From assembly GCA_964452575.1 (NCBI GenBank), contig CAYVMN010000212.1, positions 1-7,314 on the forward strand: 7,314 bases of DNA, written 5' to 3'. How positions within the stretch are numbered: the stretch's first letter is position 1; every line of letters starts with the position of its first letter. Below are positions 1 through 5,896 of the stretch, one piece after another. The DNA is from CAYVMN01 sp964452575. GTDB taxonomy: Bacteria > Desulfobacterota > DSM-4660 > Desulfatiglandales > Desulfatiglandaceae. The position numbers were made by a program, and so were the translations under genes. The notes under the pieces were generated by a model. It ran no database searches. It saw only the letters and a list, made by a program, of their open reading frames with translations, and was not told the DNA's origin.

Positions 1-27
1 GGAAAAAAGACCCTCGCGGTCTGTCAT
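1..27 (-). CDS. 5' end of an unidentified gene leaving the window at the left edge
   Basis: The minus strand reads ATG followed by eight sense codons (MTDREGLFS) before the window ends. The ATG lies four bases after GAGGAG (32-37) and about 50 bases after a near-consensus promoter (TTGACA 104-109, TATATT 82-87). Promoter, ribosome site and start codon in the right order and spacing make a real gene start likely. Nine residues are too few to name a product. A competing reading exists: the same bases form a short hairpin (AGACC/GGTCT) followed by six T on this strand, which resembles a terminator. No minus-strand gene lies upstream that would need one, so I favour the gene start. Confidence 0.5.
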
Positions 28-81
28 CTTACTCCTCAGTGTTTTCAAAACGCTAAAGTGTTACCCAAAATGTAGTGTAGA

Positions 82-109
82 AATATAGGAACTAACTGTG
101 GTGTGTCAA
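82..109 (-). promoter_or_regulatory. Sigma-70-type promoter for the left-edge minus-strand gene
   Basis: On the minus strand there is a perfect -35 TTGACA (104-109), a 16-bp spacer and a -10 TATATT (82-87, 5 of 6 to consensus). Transcription would begin near 74-76, giving a leader of about 48 bases to the ATG at 25-27. This is one of the best promoter matches in the window. Confidence 0.6.
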
Positions 110-180
110 TAACAAACGAGACCTATCATATTGTGGAAGCGTCATGGCACTTCAAGGACTTTACTGATGGATCTTGCAAT

Positions 181-210
181 GGCTCGGGCCCCTATCTGCT
201 GGGGCCAGCC
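181..210. repeat. Strong GC-rich inverted repeat (hairpin)
   Basis: GGCT (181-184) and GGCCCC (187-192) pair with GGGGCC (201-206) and AGCC (207-210). This gives 10 base pairs with a two-base CG bulge and an 8-base loop. A second, weaker hairpin follows directly (TCTCAG 213-218 with CTGAGA 226-231). No T-run follows on either side, so it is not a simple intrinsic terminator. It could be a structured leader segment, but I do not recognise a riboswitch or T-box motif. Confidence 0.55.
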
Positions 211-364
211 CTTCTCAGTCGTCTCCTGAGACAAAGGACACGAATTTCAGAAAAAGGGATTTCAAAATATTTCATCAAGAACCAAGGTCTTAGGGACCAT
301 GACGAATAGTTTTTGTTACCCATGACCAGAGATAAATCAGACATAGCTTTATCCCTCCTGATTT

Positions 365-376
365 GTTAAATTTAAC
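365..376. promoter_or_regulatory. Perfect 12-bp palindrome, possible operator of the MFS gene
   Basis: GTTAAATTTAAC is perfectly self-complementary. It ends 30 bases before the TTG start of the transporter, where a dimeric repressor could block transcription or early elongation. No regulator gene is next to it. The function is inferred from symmetry and position only. Confidence 0.35.
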
Positions 377-395
377 GCCCCTCTTTTGGTGCACT

Positions 396-400
396 GGAGA
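396..400 (+). promoter_or_regulatory. Ribosome binding site deciding the TTG start of the MFS gene
   Basis: GGAGA lies six bases before TTG 407. The in-frame upstream candidates TTG 386 and GTG 389 have no purine-rich site before them, so the protein most likely begins with MIERAKFFYG. Confidence 0.65.
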
Positions 401-406
401 ATTAAC

Positions 407-1654
407 TTGATCGAAAGGGCAAAGTTCTTTTACGGATGGGTTAACGTATTTCTTGCCTTCATGTCAATAACTACTTACGGCCTGTTTTACTCGTATGGGG
501 TCTTCCTTGAGACTTTGGAAGCGACGTTGAAGTGCACAAGGGCTGCCATATCGGCAGCGTATACAATAGAGCTGGCAGTCTACTGCACCTGCGCCATACC
601 CTGGGGCTGGTTTACGGATAGGTACGGCCCGAGAAAATCACTATGGGTGGCAGCCCTCCTCATCGGTTGCGGCATTTCTCTCTGCAGTTTGGCCACGTCG
701 GTCTGGCATCTATATCTTTTCTTCGGTGTCATCGCAGCCATCGGTCATGGGGCTGTGTGGGTGGCGCCCACCTCCACCCTGAGCAGGTGGTTCATCCGGA
801 GGAGGGGTCTGGCAATAGGAATTGCCATGTGCGGTCTGGGGGTCGGTTTATTGGTTGTTCCTCCGGCTACTGCTCAAATCATTCGTATTTGCGGGTGGAA
901 GTCGGCATTTATAGCGCTCGGTGTCATATTTTTTGCCCTTAATATGCTGGTGGGGATCTTCATAAGGCGACGGCCTGAAGATATGGGCCTAAGGCCTCTC
1001 GGAGAATCTGCTAAGACCCATATTTCCACGCACACCTCCAGCGGGGGCACAAACGATTTTTCGATCATGGAGACCCTAGGAACAAAGGCCTTCTGGTTGC
1101 TGTATCTGGTCTTTCTTTTCTGCTTTGCTGCGGAACAGATGGTGTTGGTGCACATCGTGCCCTATGGCCGGACAGTAGGCATCTCGATTGTCCAAGGGGC
1201 ACTGGGTCTATCATTTTTGGGAGCAGGTACGGTTGTGGGGAGGGTGAGTATCGGTGCACTTTCCGATAAGATCGGCAGGGTCCCATCTTTGATCATGTGC
1301 TGCTGCATTGAAGCCGGCACTATCTTCTGTATTCTGGCAACAAATGGTCCGCTCATGCTATACGTGACCATGATTCTTCTCGGGTTTGTCTTTGGCGGCA
1401 CGGCGGTATTATGTACCGCAACGCTGGGTGATTTCTTTGGGTTAAAGAGTATCGGGTTGATTATGGGGATTTGGGCCACTAGCGGTGTCCCTGCCGGGAT
1501 CCTCGGCCCTCTAATGGCTGGCGTTGTTTTTGATATCAGCAAGAGTTATTTCTGGGCAATGATAATTGGCGGTATTTTATGCGTTGGAGCGGTCATTGCT
1601 GCTGCTTCAATCAAACCTCCTCAGAAAGGTCTTCACTTCAACAGCCATTGGTGA
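407..1654 (+). CDS. MFS transporter, OFA / monocarboxylate-carrier type
   Basis: The 415-residue inner-membrane protein has about twelve hydrophobic segments in two halves, joined by a hydrophilic loop near residues 187-226. Residues 8-14 (FYGWVNV) are the usual opening of OFA-type carriers, the oxalate/formate antiporter group. The MFS loop-2/3 signature is seen as GWFTDRYGPRK (67-77), and its second-half counterpart as GALSDKIGR (283-291). The family moves small organic acids (oxalate, formate, monocarboxylates) by antiport or proton symport; the substrate cannot be read here. I place the start at TTG 407 because GGAGA (396-400) lies six bases upstream; a TTG at 386 would overrun this site and has none of its own. 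Length and domain order are normal. The gene stands alone, converging on the DUF3795 gene. Confidence 0.88.
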   Translation: MIERAKFFYGWVNVFLAFMSITTYGLFYSYGVFLETLEATLKCTRAAISAAYTIELAVYCTCAIPWGWFTDRYGPRKSLWVAALLIGCGISLCSLATSVWHLYLFFGVIAAIGHGAVWVAPTSTLSRWFIRRRGLAIGIAMCGLGVGLLVVPPATAQIIRICGWKSAFIALGVIFFALNMLVGIFIRRRPEDMGLRPLGESAKTHISTHTSSGGTNDFSIMETLGTKAFWLLYLVFLFCFAAEQMVLVHIVPYGRTVGISIVQGALGLSFLGAGTVVGRVSIGALSDKIGRVPSLIMCCCIEAGTIFCILATNGPLMLYVTMILLGFVFGGTAVLCTATLGDFFGLKSIGLIMGIWATSGVPAGILGPLMAGVVFDISKSYFWAMIIGGILCVGAVIAAASIKPPQKGLHFNSHW

Positions 1655-1771
1655 AAGATCGCACCTAGGAGCCAGACCGGAAGACTCGCAGAAATCACCA
1701 CCAGAAGGACAAGATTGTTTTTTGAGCCCACAAAGGCAGCCATGAAGAAGAGGGTGCAAGGTTAAATCCCC

Positions 1772-2293
1772 TCAGAGCGATCCGTCTAATTCATCGGCTA
1801 CTATTTTCTTGCAGTTTCTACAAGCCTGAGCGCCCCTGAAAAGGGGCTTGCCGCATGAAGGGCAGTGATAACGCTCGCACTCCGCTCGGGCCCACTCTAT
1901 GCTGCCCTCCTCATCACCATAATCAGCCACTTTAGCTCGCCAAATAGGGATCGTCTTTTTCATTACCCTGACACCGGTGGCATAGCCAAAATTTTCTATC
2001 ATACTGCACGGCCAGTCCTTACATTGATGGCAAGAGTAATATCCTTTTGATCTTACGCAATCTCTTATCAGACACGACCTGCAATAACCATATTGCTTTT
2101 TTGGCGGATCAGGTTGCATGCACCCCAAGCATTCTGTTTCTTCAGGTTTTGTGCCGTATAGGTTTGCCATGATAGTCCGAAATTTCTCGTTTCCGTCCCT
2201 CGTTGCGATGTAAACTCCACAGGCGCCACAGTATAATCCGCACGGGGCCATCAAATCCGTGTTCCTAATTTCTTCCTCGGTCCAGCCTTCCAT
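1772..2293 (-). CDS. DUF3795 Cys-rich protein with C-terminal zinc ribbon
   Basis: The 173-residue soluble protein has 16 cysteines. Residues 16-25 (APCGLYCGAC) are the typical N-terminal motif of the DUF3795 family. Further pairs follow at C55/C58, C71/C74, C79, C88/C91 and C96. The C-terminal part, C144-x2-C147 with C158-x2-C161, reads as a separate zinc ribbon. DUF3795 has no settled function; the cysteines suggest binding of zinc or an Fe-S cluster. I choose ATG 2293 because AGGAGG (2301-2306) lies seven bases upstream. An in-frame ATG at 2299 is only one base from that site and would add two residues (MK). The gene is monocistronic and converges on the MFS gene, with 117 bases between the stops and no clear terminator. 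Confidence 0.85.
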   Translation of the reverse strand: MEGWTEEEIRNTDLMAPCGLYCGACGVYIATRDGNEKFRTIMANLYGTKPEETECLGCMQPDPPKKQYGYCRSCLIRDCVRSKGYYSCHQCKDWPCSMIENFGYATGVRVMKKTIPIWRAKVADYGDEEGSIEWARAECERYHCPSCGKPLFRGAQACRNCKKIVADELDGSL

Positions 2294-2300
2294 TTTCATT

Positions 2301-2306
2301 CCTCCT
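2301..2306 (-). promoter_or_regulatory. Strong ribosome binding site of the DUF3795 gene
   Basis: The minus strand carries a full AGGAGG seven bases before the ATG at 2293 and one base before the ATG at 2299. The spacing favours the downstream ATG. Confidence 0.7.
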
Positions 2307-2347
2307 TCCCTCTTGTAAACCGATACCGTATGTTTCCCTAACCGAAT

Positions 2348-2372
2348 ACATGGAATTCTGATGCCATGTCAA
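2348..2372 (-). promoter_or_regulatory. Inverted repeat overlapping a TTGACA box upstream of the DUF3795 gene
   Basis: ACATGG (2348-2353) and CCATGT (2364-2369) form a 6-bp inverted repeat with a 10-bp centre. On the minus strand a perfect TTGACA (2367-2372) overlaps its outer arm. The best -10 at 18 bp is TATTCG (2343-2348), only 3 of 6 to consensus. The arrangement would suit a promoter covered by an operator, but the weak -10 keeps confidence low. Confidence 0.3.
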
Positions 2373-2726
2373 CGATGAAATGAGTGACCCCGAGCCCTTC
2401 ACTTACCGGCCTTAGGATTTTTAGGTGGCGAGGAATTCCTCTGCTTCTGAAAGATTGAATACACCGAAGGCAGCCATGCCTGCACTTCCTATTTGAATTG
2501 TTCCCCTCACAATGATATCTTCTATGGTAGATAAAGATCTATACGAAGTCTTTCAACGTGTTTGGCAGGAGGGGCGCGGAGAGGGGAAGGCAATCGTGAA
2601 GGATATCGCCCTGTTCAGAAGCGGCGTAAATCACCTGTAACCAAGGGGCAACGGTCGCAGGAATCCCAGGAGGTGAGCCCGGACGTCAGTTGCTTATTGT
2701 AGACCTGAAAACCGGAGGATGCGTAC

Positions 2727-3110
2727 ATGGCACCAGAGAAGATGTCACCAGACACCGACAGATTGGATAAGTCTATTGCGGAGGCTCGTCGCGAGCAGGA
2801 GCGTCGGGAGAAGACCTATCGGGAGCGAGCGCTCAAGATTTACCCATGGATCTGTGCACGGTGCGGCCGCGATTTCGCAGGGAAGAGGCTCCGTGAGCTA
2901 ACCGTCCACCACAAGGACCATAACCACAACAACAATCCGCCTGACGGCAGCAACTGGGAACTCTTGTGTCTTTACTGCCACGACAATGAACACTCCCGGT
3001 ATCTTGATCAGGAATGGTATGCCGAAGCAACCCCGGGCAGGGAACAGGAAACACTTTCTACATACAGGCCTTTCGCCGCCCTTGAGGCGTTGCTGAAGGA
3101 CAAGAAGTAG
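2727..3110 (+). CDS. yajD: HNH nuclease, YajD family
   Basis: The 127-residue soluble protein matches the YajD group of small HNH nucleases closely. Residues 33-47 (ERALKIYPWICARCG) and 57-64 (RELTVHHK), then GSNWELLCLYCHDNEHS (74-90), follow the E. coli YajD pattern as I remember it. CxxC pairs C43/C46 and C81/C84 would hold a structural zinc. H61/H62, N76 and H85/H89 supply the HNH beta-beta-alpha-metal core. The N-terminal 30 residues are charged and probably helical, and make the protein slightly longer than E. coli YajD. The biological role of this family is not established. GGAGG (2714-2718) lies eight bases before the ATG. The gene ends four bases from the glgC stop, on the opposite strand, with no room for a terminator. 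Confidence 0.88.
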   Translation: MAPEKMSPDTDRLDKSIAEARREQERREKTYRERALKIYPWICARCGRDFAGKRLRELTVHHKDHNHNNNPPDGSNWELLCLYCHDNEHSRYLDQEWYAEATPGREQETLSTYRPFAALEALLKDKK

Positions 3111-3114
3111 TGGA

Positions 3115-4386
3115 TTACTTGAAATACCCCTTTGGCACCACCACAATACCCCGTTGCGTGACAGTAAACCTCTTGTTATCCTCAACAGGGTTGTAGCCTA
3201 TCTCAGTGTGTGGGGGTATAATATTAAACTTGTCAATAATTGCCTTCTTGATCTTACAATACCGTCCCACAACCACGTCGTCCAAGATGACGGATTCATC
3301 CACTGTTGCCCAGCTGCGTACCGTAACATTAGAAGAAAGGACGCAGTTTCGGACGATCCCGCTGACAATACACCCTGGTGCAACCAGGGAGTCAAGGGCC
3401 TTACCCGCACGAAATCCATCGTCCCGCTCGTTAGCAAAAATAAATTTTGCAGGAGGTGCGGGCACCTGGTAAGTGTGTATCGGCCATTTTCTCCCGTAGA
3501 GATTGAAATACGGATCTACCCCAGTTAGATCCATGTTTGCATTCCAGTAAGCGTCCAGGGTTCCCACGTCACGCCAGTAGGTGGAATCGCGGGTCTGCGT
3601 TTCCAAACGAAGCTGGCGCTCACCGTTTTCCAGAGTCACATACACGTAATCCTCGATACGGTTTTGGCTACGATAGTGATACGCAAAGACCCTTCCAGAA
3701 TCCAGCAGTCGAGGAATGATATCCCGTGCAAAGTCGTCACCGTTGTTTGATTTCAGGGCTTGAATTAAGGCCTCTGTCCGAAAGAGGTAAATCCCCATTG
3801 AGGCGAATACATGTTTGGGATCTCCTGGAACGGTTTTGGCGTTTTGTTTGGGTTTTTCCTGAAAACTTACTATACGAGAGTCCTCGTCCACTTCGGCCAC
3901 CCCTACCTGATGGGCTGAATCGACTCCCACATCCAGGAGAGAAACGGTCAGATCGGCACCTTTTTCCAGGTGGTATTTAACGAAAAGGCTGTAGTCCATC
4001 TTATAAATATGATCCCCTGAAAGGATGAGGATGGTGTTCGACCCGTAACGGTCAATGAGGTAGAGATTCTGTCGGATGGAATCCGCCGTTCCCCTGTACC
4101 AGTCAGTGCCAACCCGCTGCTGAGGGGGCACGATCTTAAGAAAGTGGCCTATTTTATGGCTAAAAATATTCCAACCGCCTTCCAGATGGTCGTTGAGAGA
4201 CTGGGATTTGTATTGCGGCAGGACAATGATTTTGTAGATTTGAGAGTTAACACAATTACTTAGCGTAAAATCAATGAGGCGGTAGATGCCTCCGAAGGGA
4301 ACGGCGGGTTTGCTTCGATCCCTAGTCAGAGGTCTAAGTCTTTCGCCCCTCCCTCCGGCCATTACAAATGCAAGCGCGTCTTTCAT
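3115..4386 (-). CDS. glgC: Glucose-1-phosphate adenylyltransferase (ADP-glucose pyrophosphorylase)
   Basis: The 423-residue cytosolic enzyme makes ADP-glucose and pyrophosphate from ATP and glucose-1-phosphate, the committed step of bacterial glycogen synthesis. The nucleotidyltransferase domain opens with AGGRGERLRPLT (10-21) and SKPAVPFGG (25-33). Other conserved parts are WYRGTADSIRQN (96-107), SGDHIYKMDY (123-132) with catalytic D125, FQEKP (175-179) with K178 matching the glucose-1-phosphate lysine, ASMGIYLF (195-202) and YWRDVGTLDAYW (270-281). The last ~90 residues form the left-handed beta-helix used for regulation and tetramer contacts. E. coli K39, which binds the activator fructose-1,6-bisphosphate, is I34 here, so activator choice probably differs. 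I place the start at ATG 4386 because GGAGA (4392-4396) is five bases upstream; the frame stays open to 4461, but those 25 residues resemble no GlgC. It is divergent from the glycosyltransferase-glgA unit. Confidence 0.96.
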   Translation of the reverse strand: MKDALAFVMAGGRGERLRPLTRDRSKPAVPFGGIYRLIDFTLSNCVNSQIYKIIVLPQYKSQSLNDHLEGGWNIFSHKIGHFLKIVPPQQRVGTDWYRGTADSIRQNLYLIDRYGSNTILILSGDHIYKMDYSLFVKYHLEKGADLTVSLLDVGVDSAHQVGVAEVDEDSRIVSFQEKPKQNAKTVPGDPKHVFASMGIYLFRTEALIQALKSNNGDDFARDIIPRLLDSGRVFAYHYRSQNRIEDYVYVTLENGERQLRLETQTRDSTYWRDVGTLDAYWNANMDLTGVDPYFNLYGRKWPIHTYQVPAPPAKFIFANERDDGFRAGKALDSLVAPGCIVSGIVRNCVLSSNVTVRSWATVDESVILDDVVVGRYCKIKKAIIDKFNIIPPHTEIGYNPVEDNKRFTVTQRGIVVVPKGYFK

Positions 4387-4406
4387 CTTAATCTCCACCG
4401 GCTGCC

Positions 4407-4470
4407 CGGGGGCCAGAAGCCAGAATAGAAATGGGAACTTTCGAGGCGTTGGCCCGGACACGGGGGCCAG
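4407..4470. repeat. Exact 10-bp direct repeat and hairpin in the glgC leader
   Basis: CGGGGGCCAG occurs at 4407-4416 and again at 4461-4470. The second copy also takes part in an inverted repeat (TGGCCC 4450-4455 with GGGCCA 4464-4469, 8-base loop). Both lie between the predicted glgC transcription start and the glgC ATG, so they would be in the untranslated leader. The sequence is GC-rich and the repeat is short, so chance cannot be excluded. Confidence 0.35.
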
Positions 4471-4491
4471 CTGTTTACTTTGAGCCTGATA

Positions 4492-4520
4492 TTGAATATA
4501 TAAATATAATAAGATATAAG
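4492..4520 (+). promoter_or_regulatory. Predicted promoter of the glycosyltransferase-glgA unit
   Basis: On the plus strand, TTGAAT (4492-4497, 4 of 6) and TATAAG (4515-4520, 5 of 6) are separated by 17 bp. A perfect TATAAT is also present at 4505-4510, paired only with a weak TTGAGC (4480-4485) at 19 bp. These elements interleave with the glgC promoter on the other strand, so two polymerases could not easily bind at once. Confidence 0.5.
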
Positions 4521-4531
4521 TCGATTTTCAA
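4503..4531 (-). promoter_or_regulatory. Predicted glgC promoter
   Basis: On the minus strand, TTGAAA (4526-4531) and TATATT (4503-4508) are separated by 17 bp. Each hexamer matches the sigma-70 consensus at 5 of 6 positions. Transcription would start near 4496, leaving a leader of about 110 bases before the glgC ATG. Confidence 0.6.
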
Positions 4532-4589
4532 ACAAGAGATTTTGCCTCAGTGGAAATATAAGGGCAATCAACGAAAGGAGCAAGCGGCA

Positions 4590-5852
4590 ATGGCTGATTT
4601 TCACCAAGAGGGCCTCATCACGACACTACATGCCCTTTACGAGGCATTTGATCGTGAGGAATATCTGGAAAATATGGAGAATAAACTGGAGGAATACGCG
4701 GGCCATCGCAAAATCGGCCTCCTGCTACCGTGCCTATATTCTGAGATACAGAACCCGCAGGTTCTTGACCGGATTGTGGATGAGATCCAGAAGGTCCGAT
4801 ATATACACAGCGTGGTGATTGCACTGGGAGGTGCCCCTGAGGAGACCAAGTTTAAGGAGGCCAAAGAATATTTTGCACGGCTTCATACTCCGGAGAGGGA
4901 CGTGAAGGTAGTCTGGGTGGATGGACCGAGAATACAAGGGGTTTTTCAGGAGATTCGGAACAGAGAGATCTCAACCGGGGTACAAGGGAAAGGGCAGTCC
5001 GTGTGGGTCAGCCTGGGCTATCTATTTGCCCGTGAGGATTGTACTGTGATCGCCCTCCACGACTGTGATGTCGTTACCTATGACCGGATACTCCTGGGTC
5101 GCCTCATCGAACCCACGGCCAACCCCAATAACGATTTCGAGTTTTGCAAGGGGTATTATGCCCGAATATCCCTCGACAAAAGGGCGATGAAGGGGAGGGC
5201 CACAAGGCTCTTTGTCACCCCTTTTGTGGACATCATGAGGCGCATTATGTATGAACGGGGACACAGCGAACTGGGTCGTTTTTTTAGTTATCATCGAACC
5301 CTGAATTATCCACTGGCCGGGGAATTCAGTTTCCTTGCCCGTCTGGGCCGAGGGATAAACATCGCCCATGATTGGGGACTGGAGGTCAGCACCCTCTCGG
5401 AGGTCTACAAACAGGTCATCCCGCAAAAGATTGCGCAGATCGATCTTGCCTCCAACTATGAACATAAACATCAGGAGGTCTCCCCGGAGGATGCCAGTAA
5501 GGGACTACACCGGATGGTGGTGGACATCTCCAGGTTTTACCTTGACTACGTGCGGTCTCACGGGTTTCCCTTGGATGACTCTATCGTGGATATGATTCTC
5601 CATTCATACTATGAGAATGCCCTCATGTTCATAAAGAGTTACAGCGACGACGCAGAGGTCAATAGCCTGAGCTATGACCGTTACGAGGAGGAGGCAACTG
5701 TCCGTTACTTCAGGGGCTTCTTGTGGACCGCCTGGGAGCAGATCAAGGGGCCTCATGAGTCCACACTGATCCCATCATGGAACCGTGTGCTATACAGTAT
5801 TCCCGGTGTCTACCCCAAACTCCTTGAAGCGGTGGAGAAAGATAACCGGTAG
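4590..5852 (+). CDS. GpgS-like GT-A glycosyltransferase (GT81 type), possible glucosyl-3-phosphoglycerate synthase
   Basis: The 420-residue cytosolic protein carries the ordered motifs of retaining glucosyl-3-phosphoglycerate synthases. They are GLLLPCLYSE (43-52) where the family has the nucleotide-sugar strand, GKG (133-135), the metal-binding DxD as D158-C-D160, FCKGYYAR (185-192), GRATRLF (202-208), PLAGEFS (241-247), DWGLEVS (261-267) and EHKHQ (291-295). The family moves glucose from UDP- or ADP-glucose to 3-phosphoglycerate. Residues ~300-420 form an additional, mostly helical tail that the short mycobacterial enzymes lack. The start at ATG 4590 follows AAAGGAG (4574-4580) by nine bases; the frame is open back to 4431, but that part covers the promoter region. 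glgA follows 44 bases after the stop, so co-transcription is likely. The acceptor is inferred, and a different small-molecule acceptor is possible. No matching phosphatase gene is in view. Confidence 0.8.
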   Translation: MADFHQEGLITTLHALYEAFDREEYLENMENKLEEYAGHRKIGLLLPCLYSEIQNPQVLDRIVDEIQKVRYIHSVVIALGGAPEETKFKEAKEYFARLHTPERDVKVVWVDGPRIQGVFQEIRNREISTGVQGKGQSVWVSLGYLFAREDCTVIALHDCDVVTYDRILLGRLIEPTANPNNDFEFCKGYYARISLDKRAMKGRATRLFVTPFVDIMRRIMYERGHSELGRFFSYHRTLNYPLAGEFSFLARLGRGINIAHDWGLEVSTLSEVYKQVIPQKIAQIDLASNYEHKHQEVSPEDASKGLHRMVVDISRFYLDYVRSHGFPLDDSIVDMILHSYYENALMFIKSYSDDAEVNSLSYDRYEEEATVRYFRGFLWTAWEQIKGPHESTLIPSWNRVLYSIPGVYPKLLEAVEKDNR

Positions 5853-5896
5853 ATCAGGATAACCCTTTTGCATTTGGACAAGGAGAATATTAGAGC

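Larger units (their letters stand above)
110..406. other. Gene-poor stretch upstream of the MFS gene, with hairpins and a palindrome
   Basis: No convincing gene is visible. A 68-codon frame at 103-309 starts at GTG without a ribosome site and has an unremarkable composition. The stretch holds two adjacent inverted repeats (181-210 and 213-231) and a perfect palindrome (365-376) close to the transporter start. I could not find a convincing -35/-10 pair for the transporter, so its promoter is either weak, activator-dependent or of another sigma class. Confidence 0.5.
2300..2713. other. Intergenic region between DUF3795 and yajD without a complete gene
   Basis: About 410 bases lie between two divergent genes. 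Besides the DUF3795 ribosome site and upstream dyad I see no full-length gene, RNA gene or clear yajD promoter. Two short frames look protein-like. One is on the plus strand at 2512-2640 (42 codons, ending in DIALFRSGVNHL). The other is on the minus strand at 2421-2510 (29 codons, ending in SEAEEFLAT). Neither has a ribosome site. They may be decayed gene ends or chance. Confidence 0.4.

Noticed and set aside
181..231. T-box or other known riboswitch in the transporter leader
   Set aside because: No T-box sequence, no recognisable riboswitch core, and no terminator/antiterminator pair before the start codon.
103..309. 68-codon plus-strand frame starting at GTG
   Set aside because: No ribosome site, no recognisable motif, and it contains the strong hairpin at 181-210; it overlaps the -35 region of the left-edge promoter.
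1162..1542. 126-codon minus-strand frame inside the MFS gene
   Set aside because: Antisense shadow; proline- and threonine-rich translation without motif or ribosome site.
1633..1743. 36-codon minus-strand frame with a hydrophobic stretch, overlapping the 3' end of the MFS gene
   Set aside because: It reads like a single membrane segment, but has no ribosome site near its ATG and partly lies antisense to the transporter gene, where a hydrophobic frame can arise by chance.
1655..1771. Possible terminator between the MFS and DUF3795 genes, because of a T-run near 1718-1724
   Set aside because: The T-run is preceded only by a four-base stem with a two-base loop, too small for an intrinsic terminator.
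4387..4461. N-terminal extension of GlgC by 25 residues
   Set aside because: The extra residues match no GlgC, while ATG 4386 has GGAGA five bases upstream and gives the usual family start.
5022..5471. 149-codon minus-strand frame inside the glycosyltransferase gene
   Set aside because: Antisense shadow of a gene with clear family motifs; its own translation shows no known domain.
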